Both the position numbers and the translations under genes were made by a program. The notes under the pieces are model-generated. The model worked only from the letters and a program-made list of their open reading frames with translations, was not told where the DNA came from and made no database searches. Below are positions 41,155-49,814 of a DNA stretch of 49,983 nt, piece by piece (position 1 is the first letter of the stretch; every line of letters starts with the position of its first letter). Origin of the DNA: Oscillospiraceae bacterium (GTDB lineage Bacteria > Bacillota > Clostridia > Oscillospirales > Ruminococcaceae); the NCBI GenBank assembly GCA_017547245.1, contig JAFYQD010000005.1, forward strand, positions 1-49,983. The letters are read 5' to 3'.

Positions 41155-41203
41155 GTCCTTTCCGTTTCCCCTACATCATAGGGCAAAACAGATGCATATT
41201 TTG

Positions 41204-42478
41204 TCACAACAGGTCCTGACCCAGGTCTTGCAGCACAATGCTGCGCAGGTCGGCCGCCAGATAAAGCGACCCCCAAATCAGAACGGGGTCCCCAAAGGAT
41301 TTGGCCAGCTGCCACCCTTCCTGCAGGGTTTGCGCAACGTGGCCCGGGCAGTACAAACCGGCTTCGGCAGCAAGAATCTCTGCCTGCAAAGCACGTGGGT
41401 TATCGGGTGTTACCGCCACCACACGGCTGCAACGGCTGCAAACAAGCCCCACCGAAGTTGCCCAGTCCTTGTCGGCCAGCATACCGCACAGGGCGGTAAC
41501 GGGGCGACCCTCCAACAGCTGAAGGGCATCGGCCAGCGCACGGGCGCCGGAAGGATTGTGGGCGCCATCCAGAATGACCAGTGGCTGACGGCTCAGAATT
41601 TCCAAACGGGCAGGAAAACGGGTATTGGCAATGCCGCTTTCCACCGCCGCCCAGGGCAAGGCAAAGCCCTTCTGCGCCAAAACCTCCACGGCAGAAAGCA
41701 CGGTGAGGCAGTTGGCAATTTGATGTTTGCCCACCAGCGGAATCCACAGGGGGCTGCCATCCACCACAATGTGGCTGCCCTCCAAGCCGCTGTCTTTTAC
41801 CTCTATCCCATTCAGGCTGCCCATGTGCAGCACCGAGCCGTTTTGAGCGCAGTGTTCCATGATAACACCAAGGGCATCGGGATTCTGGTCGGGACAGCAC
41901 ACCACCGGGGTACGGGGTTTGATGATGCCGCATTTTTCGGCCGCAATCACCTCTACGCTGTCGCCCAATATGTGGGTGTGGTCAAGGTCAATGGTGGTTA
42001 TCACCGCAGCCAAAGGGGGCGGAATGACATTGGTGGCATCGTAACGGCCGCCAAGGCCCACCTCCAGCACCACAATGTCGCAGTTTTGGCGGCTGAACCA
42101 CAAAATAGCCGCTGCTGTAATGGTCTCAAATTCGTTGGGGAGCTCGCCCTCCATCTGTTCCCGGGCGGCACGCACCAGATCCATCACGGCACAAAGCTCC
42201 TCTTGAGCAATCATCTCGCCGTTAATCTGCATTCTTTCACGAAAATCAAGGATAAAGGGCGAAATGAACAGACCTGTTTTGTAGCCGGCCTGCCGCAGCA
42301 CCATGGAAAGCATGGTGGAGGTGCTTCCCTTGCCGTTTGTGCCGGCCACATGAACACACTTTAGGCTGTTCTGTGGATTCCCCAGCAGTTCCATCAAACG
42401 GCTGATGCGGTGCAAACCGGGTTTTACCCCAAACTGTTTCTGGGAATGGATGTATTCCAATGTTTCGGTATAGGTCAC
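41204..42478 (-). CDS. folC: Bifunctional folylpolyglutamate synthase/dihydrofolate synthase
   Basis: A 424-residue Mur ligase-family enzyme of folate synthesis that adds glutamate to dihydropteroate and folates. The P-loop VAGTNGKGSTS lies near residue 43, the SPFILDFRERMQING loop near 73, and the EVGLGGRYDATNV block near 140. The likely start is GTG 42478, eight bases after AAAGGAG; the GTG at 42487 is inside that site. A perfect hairpin covers the Shine-Dalgarno sequence. It lies between valS and the spoIIA operon. Confidence 0.92.
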   Translation of the reverse strand: MTYTETLEYIHSQKQFGVKPGLHRISRLMELLGNPQNSLKCVHVAGTNGKGSTSTMLSMVLRQAGYKTGLFISPFILDFRERMQINGEMIAQEELCAVMDLVRAAREQMEGELPNEFETITAAAILWFSRQNCDIVVLEVGLGGRYDATNVIPPPLAAVITTIDLDHTHILGDSVEVIAAEKCGIIKPRTPVVCCPDQNPDALGVIMEHCAQNGSVLHMGSLNGIEVKDSGLEGSHIVVDGSPLWIPLVGKHQIANCLTVLSAVEVLAQKGFALPWAAVESGIANTRFPARLEILSRQPLVILDGAHNPSGARALADALQLLEGRPVTALCGMLADKDWATSVGLVCSRCSRVVAVTPDNPRALQAEILAAEAGLYCPGHVAQTLQEGWQLAKSFGDPVLIWGSLYLAADLRSIVLQDLGQDLL

Positions 42479-42488
42479 AAAGGTCACT

Positions 42489-42510
42489 CCTTTGCTTTGA
42501 AAAGCAAAGG
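42489..42510 (-). promoter_or_regulatory. Perfect hairpin overlapping the folC Shine-Dalgarno region
   Basis: Ten-base arms (42489-42498 and 42501-42510). On the minus strand the second arm runs into AAAGGAG, so folding would hide part of the ribosome binding site. Confidence 0.5.
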
Positions 42511-42536
42511 GGAAAGGGATACTCTCCCTCTCCCCT
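42508..42536 (-). terminator. Intrinsic terminator of valS
   Basis: Purine-rich arm AGGGGA-AGGG paired to CCCT-TCCCCT (one mismatch), followed on the minus strand by TTTGCTTTT. Confidence 0.6.
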
Positions 42537-42548
42537 GTTGGGTGTTAT

Positions 42549-45167
42549 TTAGCCAAGATTTGCAATACTTTCCAGAATGATCTTCATGCGTTCTTCGGCC
42601 TTGGCCAGCTTGGCACGTTCGCCGGTGATAACAGCCTCGGGAGCCTTGGCAACAAAGCCGGGGTTGTTCAGCTTGCCGGAGATGAAGTCGATATCCTTCT
42701 GGCAGGCGGCCTTGTCCTTGTTCAGACGGGCCAGTTCCTTTTCACGGTCGATCAGTTCTGCCATGGGAATCAGGCCACGGGCAGCATTGGTGATAACCTG
42801 TACGGCACCTTCCACATCAAAGTGCTCGCCGGTCTCTACTTCGGAAGCCGAAGCCAGACGCTTGATGAATTCCTGACACTGCAGGAAGATTTCTGCCGAC
42901 TTGGTTTCAACATAAACATGAGCCTTCTTGGAAGGAGGAATGTTCATTTCGGCACGGCGGTTGCGGATGGCGCGAATCAGGTCCATTACCTTTTCGAACT
43001 CGGCTTCTTCCACTGCAAAGTTCAATGCATCGTCCACCTTGGGACATTCGGCCTTCATGATGGTTTCGCCATCGTGGGGCAGGGCCTGCCAGATTTCTTC
43101 AGTGATGAAAGGCATGAAGGGATGCAGCAGACGCATTACGCCGTTGATGATGTAGCAAAGCACCATCTGGGCAGAGCGTTCGCTTTCGCCGCCCTGGGCA
43201 ATGCGGGCCTTGGTCAGTTCGATGTACCAGTCGCAGAAGATGTCCCAGATAAAGTCGTACAGCTTCTGTACAGCCATACCCAGTTCAAAGGCTTCCAGAT
43301 TTTCGGTCACTTCGCCTACCAGACGGTTGAACTTGGTCAGGATCCACTTGTCTTCCAGAGCCAGTTCGGCAGGCAGACCCTTTTCGTCAAAGTCTTCGGG
43401 CAGGTTCATCATGATGAAACGGCTGGCGTTCCAGATCTTGTTGGCAAAGTTGCGGCTGGCCTTAACCTTGTCGTCCGAGAAGCGCATGTCGTTGCCGGGG
43501 CTGTTGCCGGTGGCAAGGGTAAAGCGCAGGGCGTCGGCACCATACTGGTCAACAATTTCCAGAGGATCGATGCCGTTGCCGAGAGACTTACTCATCTTGC
43601 GGCCCTGGGCGTCACGCACCAGACCATGGATGAGAACGTTCTTAAAGGGAACCTCACCGGTGTGTTCCAGACCGGAGAACATCATGCGTACAACCCAGAA
43701 GAAGATGATGTCGTAGCCGGTAACCAGAGTGTTGGTGGGATAGAAATACTTCAGTTCAGCGGTCTGCTTGGGCCAACCCAAAGTGGAGAAGGGCCACAGA
43801 GCCGAAGAGAACCAGGTATCCAGGGTATCGGGATCCTGATGCATGGCTGCGCCGCACTTGGGGCAGGTGTGAACAGCCTCGCGGGAAACTACCATTTCGC
43901 CGCAGGTGTCGCAGTAATAGGCAGGAATGCGGTGACCCCACCAAATCTGACGGGAAATGCACCAGTCATGAATGTCTTCCAGCCAATGGTAGTAAATTTT
44001 GTCGAAACGTTCGGGAATGAACTTGGTTTCGCCGCTCTTTACAGCGTCAATGGCAGGGCCTGCCAGAGGCTTCATCTTTACAAACCACTGCTTGGAAACA
44101 CGGGGTTCCACCACGGTGCCGCAGCGGTAGCAGGTGCCGACGTTGTGGGAATAGGGTTCGGTCTTGATGAGGAAGCCGCCTTCTTCCAGATCGGCAACAA
44201 TGGCCTTGCGGGCTTCGCCGCGTTCCATGCCGGAGTATTTGCCCCAGCCTTCCATGATGTGGGCATCTTCGGTAAAGATGTTGATAACAGGCAGGTTGTG
44301 ACGCAGACCAACTTCAAAGTCGTTGGGGTCGTGGGCAGGGGTGATTTTTACAACACCGGTGCCGAAGTCCATTTCAACATATTCGTCGGCCACAACAGGA
44401 ATTTCCTTGTTGACCAGAGGCAGCAGAACATTCTTACCCACCAGACGCTTATAGCGTTCATCGTCGGGATGAACAGCCACGGCGGTATCGCCCAGCATGG
44501 TTTCGGGACGGGTGGTGGCAACTTCAATGAAGCCTTCTTCGCCCACGATGGGGTAACGGATGTGCCAGAATGCACCTTCCTTTTCTTCATGTTCCACTTC
44601 GGCATCAGAAAGGGAGGTCTTGCAGTTGGGGCACCAGTTGATGATGCGTTCGCCGCGGTAGATCAGGCCCTTTTCATACAGCTTCATGAAAACTTCCTGA
44701 ACGGCTTCGGAGCAGCCCTCGTCCATGGTGAAACGGGTGCGGTCCCAGTCGCAGGAGCAGCCAATCTTCTTCAGCTGGCTGATGATGCGGTTTTCATACT
44801 TTTCTTTCCATTCCCAGGCATGTTCCAGGAACTTTTCACGGCCCAGACCTTCCTTGGTCAGACCCTGTTCCTTCAGGGCAGCAACAACCTTGGCTTCGGT
44901 GGCAATGGCGGCATGGTCGGTGCCGGGCATCCACAAAGCTTCGTAGCCCTGCATGCGGCGCCAACGGATCAGAATATCCTGCAGGGTATCGTCCAGAGCG
45001 TGACCCATGTGCAGCTGACCGGTGACGTTGGGGGGCGGAATTACGATGGTGTAGGGGGGCTTACCGGTATCGGGTTCGGCATGGAAATAGCCGCCGGAAA
45101 GCCAAAACTCATAAGTGCGATCTTCAACGCTTTGAGGATCGTAAACTTTGTCAAGCTGTTTCAGCAT
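42549..45167 (-). CDS. valS: Valyl-tRNA synthetase
   Basis: An 872-residue class I aminoacyl-tRNA synthetase. The HIGH-type motif reads [11 protein letters not shown] near residues 45-55 and KMSKS near 525. The editing domain has [17 protein letters not shown] near 220, and zinc-type CDTCGE and CPKCG pairs lie in the CP1 region. The C-terminus is a coiled coil typical of ValRS. GGAGG precedes the ATG. The short leader of about 35 nt shows no T-box. Confidence 0.97.
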   Translation of the reverse strand: MLKQLDKVYDPQSVEDRTYEFWLSGGYFHAEPDTGKPPYTIVIPPPNVTGQLHMGHALDDTLQDILIRWRRMQGYEALWMPGTDHAAIATEAKVVAALKEQGLTKEGLGREKFLEHAWEWKEKYENRIISQLKKIGCSCDWDRTRFTMDEGCSEAVQEVFMKLYEKGLIYRGERIINWCPNCKTSLSDAEVEHEEKEGAFWHIRYPIVGEEGFIEVATTRPETMLGDTAVAVHPDDERYKRLVGKNVLLPLVNKEIPVVADEYVEMDFGTGVVKITPAHDPNDFEVGLRHNLPVINIFTEDAHIMEGWGKYSGMERGEARKAIVADLEEGGFLIKTEPYSHNVGTCYRCGTVVEPRVSKQWFVKMKPLAGPAIDAVKSGETKFIPERFDKIYYHWLEDIHDWCISRQIWWGHRIPAYYCDTCGEMVVSREAVHTCPKCGAAMHQDPDTLDTWFSSALWPFSTLGWPKQTAELKYFYPTNTLVTGYDIIFFWVVRMMFSGLEHTGEVPFKNVLIHGLVRDAQGRKMSKSLGNGIDPLEIVDQYGADALRFTLATGNSPGNDMRFSDDKVKASRNFANKIWNASRFIMMNLPEDFDEKGLPAELALEDKWILTKFNRLVGEVTENLEAFELGMAVQKLYDFIWDIFCDWYIELTKARIAQGGESERSAQMVLCYIINGVMRLLHPFMPFITEEIWQALPHDGETIMKAECPKVDDALNFAVEEAEFEKVMDLIRAIRNRRAEMNIPPSKKAHVYVETKSAEIFLQCQEFIKRLASASEVETGEHFDVEGAVQVITNAARGLIPMAELIDREKELARLNKDKAACQKDIDFISGKLNNPGFVAKAPEAVITGERAKLAKAEERMKIILESIANLG

Positions 45168-45208
45168 CAGTTTTACCTCCTGCTTTGCCTCAAGGGCAGA
45201 TACATACG

Positions 45209-45236
45209 AATATAATTATAGATTAACTGTTGTCAA
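45209..45236 (-). promoter_or_regulatory. Promoter of valS
   Basis: Minus strand TTGACA (45236-45231), 16 bp, TATATT (45214-45209). Confidence 0.6.
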
Positions 45237-45276
45237 ATAGCAAGGTTTTGCGGCTATTTTTTGACACATCGGGACA

Positions 45277-45313
45277 ATAAAAGCCGTCCTGCGGCATAAC
45301 AGCGCAGAACGGC
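45277..45313 (-). terminator. Terminator of the D-2-hydroxyacid dehydrogenase gene
   Basis: Arms GCCGT-CTGCG and CGCAG-ACGGC with one mismatch, then TTTTATT on the minus strand. Confidence 0.75.
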
Positions 45314-45327
45314 AAAGTGGGTGAATA

Positions 45328-46290
45328 TCAATAGCCTGCCGACAGGTCGACCACATGCTGCAAAGGCTGTCCGGCAGCATAGCGTTCCAGATTGTCAAAG
45401 CAAATCTGCCACACACGCTTTTCGGTGGCCGGGTTGTGGCCATAACCGATGCCCGAAATGTGGGGGGTCAGCATGACCTGCTGCATCTGCCACAGGGGAT
45501 GGTCGGAAGGCAGCGGTTCCGGGTCAACCACATCCAGCACAGCGCCGCGCAGATGACCGCTTTGCAAAACTTCCACCAAATGCTCGGTCACCACCAGGCT
45601 GCCGCGCCCCACATTGACCAGAAGCGCTTCTTTTTTCATCGACAGAAGTCGGGCTTTGTTCAGCAAGCCGCGGGTGGAGGGGGTGTTGGGCAAACAGCCA
45701 ACCACAATATCAGCTTCGGGCAACAGCTCATCCAGCTGTTCAACCGAATAAACAGCCTCGAAATACTGCTGAGGCGCAGCGCTGCGGCGAACGCCAACAG
45801 CACGGGTGCCAAAAGCCTGCAGCCGTTTGGCCACATTGCTGCCGATATCCCCCGTTCCCAAAACAAGGACGGTTTTGTCTTCCAGACACTCTTCCCTACC
45901 CAAATCCTGCCAAAGAGCGGCCTGCTGGCTGCGCAGATAGGCAGGAATGTTGCGGTAATGGGCCAAAATGCCGGCCAGAACATATTCCGAGATGATGGAT
46001 CCATATGCGCCCGAGGCATTGGTCAGCACCGCCTGCCCCACAGGGAAGCCCTCACGCAGGGTATAGCGGTCCACCCCGGCCCAGGTCATCTGCAGCCAGC
46101 GCAGGTTGGTGGCATCGGGCAGCGCCTTGGGATGCGGCTGCCCCACAATCACCTCCGCATTGGCCAGAAGTTCCTCAAAGCCCGGTGTTTTGCGGTCGGC
46201 AAAAACAATATTGTATCGGTTGGAAAAGCGAGCCAACAGCTCCCGGCGCACCGGGGTGCTGCAGGGGGCCATCACCAACAGTTCAATCAT
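45328..46290 (-). CDS. D-2-hydroxyacid dehydrogenase (NAD-binding)
   Basis: A 320-residue oxidoreductase that reduces a 2-keto acid to a D-2-hydroxy acid, or the reverse. The Rossmann motif GTGDIGSNVAKRL lies near residues 145-157, the catalytic Arg in VNVGRGSLV near 235, Glu in VVDPEPLPSDHPLW near 264, and His in LTPHISG near 283. Substrate is not clear; the sequence resembles the glyoxylate/hydroxypyruvate and unspecific branch. It has its own promoter, separate from the aldolase operon. Confidence 0.9.
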   Translation of the reverse strand: MIELLVMAPCSTPVRRELLARFSNRYNIVFADRKTPGFEELLANAEVIVGQPHPKALPDATNLRWLQMTWAGVDRYTLREGFPVGQAVLTNASGAYGSIISEYVLAGILAHYRNIPAYLRSQQAALWQDLGREECLEDKTVLVLGTGDIGSNVAKRLQAFGTRAVGVRRSAAPQQYFEAVYSVEQLDELLPEADIVVGCLPNTPSTRGLLNKARLLSMKKEALLVNVGRGSLVVTEHLVEVLQSGHLRGAVLDVVDPEPLPSDHPLWQMQQVMLTPHISGIGYGHNPATEKRVWQICFDNLERYAAGQPLQHVVDLSAGY

Positions 46291-46331
46291 GGCGTTTCTC
46301 CTTTCCTATAAGGCAGGGGATGGTTGAAAAT

Positions 46332-46360
46332 ATTATAACATCCGCACTTCGGTCAGGCAA
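46332..46360 (-). promoter_or_regulatory. Promoter of the D-2-hydroxyacid dehydrogenase gene
   Basis: Minus strand TTGCCT (46360-46355), 17 bp, TATAAT (46337-46332). Confidence 0.7.
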
Positions 46361-46363
46361 TGC

Positions 46364-46391
46364 AAAAAGAGGCATCCGTCGGGATGCCTCT
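46364..46391 (-). terminator. Terminator of the aldolase-TIM-YjbQ operon
   Basis: Perfect 10-bp stem (46369-46378 with 46382-46391), T5 on the minus strand. Confidence 0.87.
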
Positions 46392-46406
46392 TTGCTGATT
46401 TAGAAA

Positions 46407-46943
46407 TTATTCGCCGATGATGATGACCTTGCAGTTGCGCTGTCTTACACGGGTGCGGTCCCAGTCAACAAAATAGACATGACCCATACCGTTGCTGCTG
46501 ATGCAAAGCTTGCCGTCTTCCACCTCATACATTTCGCTGGCGCCGATCATGGTGGCGCGCAGGTGGGCATCACAGTTCCACAGCATGGTCTTGTCGCGGC
46601 CGGGCAGCCACTTTTCCACCTCTTCGTCGGGCCAATGCCAGAAGGAATCAAAGTGCTGCTGACCGGGATAGAAATACTGTCCCCAGGCAACCTGAGGGGG
46701 AACGATTTTATCCATGATGTTGTTCAGGTCGGCCATCAAAAATTCGTCGCCGTTGGGCAGGATATCATGAACCGTTTCGTCGGTAAAAACCGAGCAGGTA
46801 GTGTGGGGGGCAATCACACAGCAAAGGCCGCTTTTGATGCCGCTTTCGTCAATCACCTTCTGCACACGGTCGGTGATGGCAGTATAGGTGGGGCTTCCGC
46901 CATGGGATTCAATCCCGGTAATCAATCCTTTGTAAACACTCAT
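46407..46943 (-). CDS. YjbQ/UPF0047 family protein
   Basis: A 178-residue protein of the YjbQ (UPF0047) family, annotated as secondary thiamine-phosphate synthase on the basis of a side activity; the true reaction is unknown. The signature APHTTCSVFTDE lies near residues 45-56, with DAHLRATMIGAS near 125 and a WDRTRVRQR-type C-terminus (residues 160-168). Three conserved His/Glu positions form the presumed metal site. It overlaps the triose-phosphate isomerase gene by ATGA and is the last gene of a sugar-phosphate operon, which suggests a phosphorylated-sugar substrate. Confidence 0.88.
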   Translation of the reverse strand: MSVYKGLITGIESHGGSPTYTAITDRVQKVIDESGIKSGLCCVIAPHTTCSVFTDETVHDILPNGDEFLMADLNNIMDKIVPPQVAWGQYFYPGQQHFDSFWHWPDEEVEKWLPGRDKTMLWNCDAHLRATMIGASEMYEVEDGKLCISSNGMGHVYFVDWDRTRVRQRNCKVIIIGE

Positions 46944-47641
46944 TTCTGCAGGTCCTCCTTGGCTTTGGCAATGGCCTGAATCATTTCTTCGATTTTGCCT
47001 TCACGGCTGGGTGCGTTCAGGATGCCGCTGGTGGCACCGGTAGCGTTGGAGCCCATCATGATAACACGATATACATCTTCGTTGGTGCTGACACCCGCAC
47101 CCTGGCTGACCATAATGTTGGGGTCAACCGACTTAACGGCGGCGATGGTATCACGGACATAGTCATCACTGCTGGTGCTGCCGGTACCAATCAGGCTGGT
47201 GGGTTCGCAGATGACCAGGTCGGGGCCCAGCTGGGCAACGGCACGGCACTGCGCAGGGGTATCGGCACACACAAAGGTCAGCAGACCCAATTCATCGGCA
47301 CGGCGCATGGTTGCATCCAGGGCAAACAGGGTCAAAGGCTTTTCGGCATGGTTGAGCACAACGATGTCAGCGCCGGAAGCCTTCAGGCTTTCGGGCAGAA
47401 CGGCGCCCATGCCCCGGCCGGGAACGATGGGATCCATAAACTGTGCGGCAACAAAGATATTTTTGGTGGCCTGACGCACACGGTAAACGTCGGCAGCCTG
47501 GCAGGTAAACACGGTGTCGATGTCATATTTTTCGGCCAGACGGTCGCTGATTTTTGCCAGTTCGATGGATTCTTCCCCATAGATATAGCTCTTGGGGTTG
47601 ACCACCATAACAGGGCTTCTCAGTTTTCTTTTCTCGTTCAT
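46940..47641 (-). CDS. Triose-phosphate isomerase, short archaeal-type
   Basis: A 233-residue TIM-barrel isomerase of the short archaeal branch rather than the 250-residue bacterial TpiA. The catalytic residues can be placed: Lys17 in VNPKSY, His98 in LNHAEK, Glu146 in CEPTSLIGTG, and the phosphate loop VSQGAGVSTNEDV near 189. It follows a class II aldolase by 12 bp and precedes yjbQ. This setting, under a SorC regulator, suggests a specialised isomerase for a catabolic sugar phosphate rather than the main glycolytic enzyme. Confidence 0.85.
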   Translation of the reverse strand: MNEKRKLRSPVMVVNPKSYIYGEESIELAKISDRLAEKYDIDTVFTCQAADVYRVRQATKNIFVAAQFMDPIVPGRGMGAVLPESLKASGADIVVLNHAEKPLTLFALDATMRRADELGLLTFVCADTPAQCRAVAQLGPDLVICEPTSLIGTGSTSSDDYVRDTIAAVKSVDPNIMVSQGAGVSTNEDVYRVIMMGSNATGATSGILNAPSREGKIEEMIQAIAKAKEDLQK

Positions 47642-47653
47642 ATACAGGCCTCC

Positions 47654-48484
47654 TTATTTGGTTTCAAAAACGTCAAAGTAGTGTTCCAGACAGGCTTGGA
47701 TGCCCTTTTTGGCACAATCCTGTGTATCCATATAGTTGTTGGGTGCGGCAGCGTGAATCTCATTTGCGGCGGCCACAATCAGGTCGGTGTGGATATTGAT
47801 TTTGGCAATGCCGCCCAGCGAGCATTTTTTCAGATTGTCATCGCCGCTGGAAGAACCGCCGTGCAGCACCAAAGGAACATCCACGGCTGCAGCCAGCTGG
47901 GCCAAACGCTCAAAGTTGATTTCGGGAACACCCTTGTAGGCGCCATGGGCGGTACCGATGGAAACAGCAAGGCTGTCGACGCCGGTGGCTGCCACAAAGG
48001 CTTTGGCTTCTTCCACAGTGGTCAGCTGGCTTTCGGTCAGCTCGTGGTTTTCATAGTTTTCGCCCGAACCAACATGGCCGATTTCGGCTTCTACCGAAAC
48101 ACCGTGGGCATGGGCATATTCGATCACTTCTTTGGTGCGTCGGACATTCTCTTCAAAGCTTTCGGAGGATGCATCGATCATAACCGACGAAAAGCCGCAG
48201 TCGATGGCTTTTTTAATGGTGGGAATGGTGAAGCCATGGTCAAAGTGCAGCACCACAGGAACCGAAGCCTGTTCGGCATACCAACGACCCATGGCGGCAG
48301 CGTCTTCCAGCGGTATCATGCTGTCGATGTGTGTTTCAGCAAAGGAAAGCACCAGCGGCAGACCCTTTTTTTCGGCCGCTTCCACCAGCCAGCGGGCCAT
48401 ATCCAGCCCAACAAAATTGGGGGCAGGAATGGCACAGCCCTTTCGTTTCGCTTCGGCCAGCAGTTCTTTGGATGTTACCAGCAT
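47654..48484 (-). CDS. Class II ketose-bisphosphate aldolase
   Basis: A 276-residue zinc-dependent aldolase of the fructose/tagatose-bisphosphate family. HFDHG at 80-84 holds the catalytic Asp82 and zinc ligand His83. Further zinc ligands and phosphate sites are Glu134 in EAEIGH, His180 in IGTAHGAYKG, His208 in LHGGSSSGDD, and NIHTD near 226. Together with the isomerase and YjbQ it would cleave a ketose 1,6- or 1-phosphate; the sugar is unknown. ATG 48484 has GGAGG; upstream in-frame ATGs lie in the promoter. Confidence 0.9.
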   Translation of the reverse strand: MLVTSKELLAEAKRKGCAIPAPNFVGLDMARWLVEAAEKKGLPLVLSFAETHIDSMIPLEDAAAMGRWYAEQASVPVVLHFDHGFTIPTIKKAIDCGFSSVMIDASSESFEENVRRTKEVIEYAHAHGVSVEAEIGHVGSGENYENHELTESQLTTVEEAKAFVAATGVDSLAVSIGTAHGAYKGVPEINFERLAQLAAAVDVPLVLHGGSSSGDDNLKKCSLGGIAKINIHTDLIVAAANEIHAAAPNNYMDTQDCAKKGIQACLEHYFDVFETK

Positions 48485-48534
48485 TCTATCTCCTCCAGTC
48501 ACAAATGGGATAAAAAGGCTATTTCTTCTTTTTA

Positions 48535-48564
48535 ATTTTACCATTCCACCCTTGCTATGGTCAA
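48535..48564 (-). promoter_or_regulatory. Promoter of the aldolase operon
   Basis: Minus strand TTGACC (48564-48559), 18 bp, TAAAAT (48540-48535). Confidence 0.55.
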
Positions 48565-48565
48565 C

Positions 48566-48671
48566 AATGTTCCCGAAAATCGTGATTACGCCTTTTTACG
48601 CCTTGTTTTTTTGGATATTCTCAGGTATAATTGGATTCATCAGGAACAAATGTGACTGTTGTAATGTTCTG
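48566..48671. promoter_or_regulatory. Candidate SorC-family operator sites (three TGTTC copies)
   Basis: AATGTTCCC at 48566-48574, an inverted copy AGGAACAAA at 48642-48650, and AATGTTCTG at 48663-48671. The last two form an inverted repeat just before the regulator gene; the first abuts the aldolase -35 box. Confidence 0.4.
48603..48631 (+). promoter_or_regulatory. Promoter of the SorC-family regulator
   Basis: TTGTTT (48603-48608), 17 bp, TATAAT (48626-48631). Confidence 0.55.
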
Positions 48672-48685
48672 TTAAGGAGCGAATT

Positions 48686-49618
48686 ATGGATTTTTCCAAT
48701 CTGCCAAACGAAATGCTGGAACGGATGCTGGCGGTTGCGCGCCTGTATTACCTTGAAAAAATGTCACAGCAGGCCATCTCGGAAAAACTGAATATTTCCC
48801 GTTCCTGGGTCTCGAAGCTTTTGACACGTGCCGAAGAACTTGGCATGGTTAGAATCGAAATTGTTTCTCCGTTTGAAGAGACCCGAACCGTGGAACAACT
48901 GCTGAAGGAAAAGTACAAAGCCGACATCCATGTAACCACCCATTCTTCCGATATGGATGTTTTTACGGCGGCCATAGGGTTCCTTACCGCCCAGCTGCGC
49001 CCCTATGATGTGGTTGCCGTGGGCGCCGGGACCAGTGTTTCCCGGGTTATTTCCATGTCCGGCTCCTACCTTTTTCCAGATGTAACAGTTGTTCCCATGG
49101 CAGGCAACTACGGCACCAATGCTGCCGTTTATCCCAACTATAATGCTGTACGCCTGGCCGAAAACCTGCACAGCAAGGTAAGGGTGATTGATGCCCCGGC
49201 TGTCTGCCGCACTCAGGAAGAATACGATGTGCTGATCAATAACCCCGAAACCCGACAGACCCTGCAGATGGCCGAACATCCCGACATTATGCTGGTGGGA
49301 ATGAACACCCGTGAGTGGTCTTCCAAATCCAGATATGCCATCATTCCTCCGCAGGAAACCGAGCTGCTGGTGGATCGAAAAACCATTGGTGATGTTACCC
49401 TGAATTACTTTGACGAAAAGGGGCAGACGGTCACCACCCCTTCTATGAGCCGCTGGATGCGAGCTGACCTGCTGCAGGCCAGCCGCCATGCACGCACCAG
49501 TATTGGGGTGGCCATCGGCGCACAAAAAGCCAACATCATCCATCTGGCACTGAGCCGACGGCTGATAAACACCCTTTTTACCAACCAGGAAACCGCACAG
49601 GCACTGCTGAAAGTATGA
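48686..49618 (+). CDS. SorC/CggR family sugar-responsive transcriptional regulator
   Basis: A 310-residue regulator with an N-terminal helix-turn-helix (about residues 18-55: YYLEKMSQQAISEKLNISRSWVSKLL) and a C-terminal sugar-phosphate sensing domain of the SorC type (AVGAGTSVSRV near 113, NYGTNAAVYPNYN near 140, GVAIGAQKANIIHLALSRRLINTLFT at the end). It is divergent from the aldolase operon and almost certainly controls it. In this family the effector is often a phosphorylated sugar made or cleaved by the controlled enzymes. AAGGAG precedes the ATG. Confidence 0.88.
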   Translation: MDFSNLPNEMLERMLAVARLYYLEKMSQQAISEKLNISRSWVSKLLTRAEELGMVRIEIVSPFEETRTVEQLLKEKYKADIHVTTHSSDMDVFTAAIGFLTAQLRPYDVVAVGAGTSVSRVISMSGSYLFPDVTVVPMAGNYGTNAAVYPNYNAVRLAENLHSKVRVIDAPAVCRTQEEYDVLINNPETRQTLQMAEHPDIMLVGMNTREWSSKSRYAIIPPQETELLVDRKTIGDVTLNYFDEKGQTVTTPSMSRWMRADLLQASRHARTSIGVAIGAQKANIIHLALSRRLINTLFTNQETAQALLKV

Positions 49619-49628
49619 TAAAAAAGCC

Positions 49629-49657
49629 AACGGCACCCCCTTCGCGGCGGTGCCGTT
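49629..49657 (+). terminator. Intrinsic terminator of the SorC-family gene
   Basis: Perfect 9-bp stem (49629-49637 with 49649-49657) then TTTTG. Confidence 0.8.
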
Positions 49658-49673
49658 TTGCGGTGATAAGCTG

Positions 49674-49702
49674 TTGACAAACAACATATGATTTGATAAA
49701 AT
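49674..49702 (+). promoter_or_regulatory. Promoter of the tRNA-Gly/tRNA-Arg unit
   Basis: TTGACA (49674-49679), 17 bp, TAAAAT (49697-49702). Confidence 0.75.
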
Positions 49703-49732
49703 ATAATGCGTCTTAAAGACAGGCACCAATAT

Positions 49733-49806
49733 GCGGGTGTAGTTCAGTGGTAGAATTCCAGCCTTCCAAGCTGGTTATGTGGGTTCGATTCCCATCACCC
49801 GCTCCA
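49733..49806 (+). tRNA. tRNA-Gly (anticodon TCC)
   Basis: Cloverleaf with acceptor GCGGGTG/CACCCGC, anticodon arm CCAGC-CTTCCAA-GCTGG giving TCC, and a T arm with TTCGATT. CCA is encoded (49804-49806). Confidence 0.95.
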
Positions 49807-49814
49807 TTTTATAA

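Noticed and set aside
42822-45215. Plus-strand open frame of 797 codons opposite valS
   Set aside because: A mirror frame caused by codon bias in the highly conserved valS gene; no start signal and no recognisable protein motif.
45168-45236. T-box leader before valS
   Set aside because: The distance from promoter to start codon is about 35 nt and no T-box sequence or antiterminator is present.
48686-49618. Central glycolytic regulator CggR
   Set aside because: The gene is not linked to gapA-pgk-tpiA-pgm-eno; it faces an aldolase-TIM-YjbQ operon, so only the wider SorC family is claimed.
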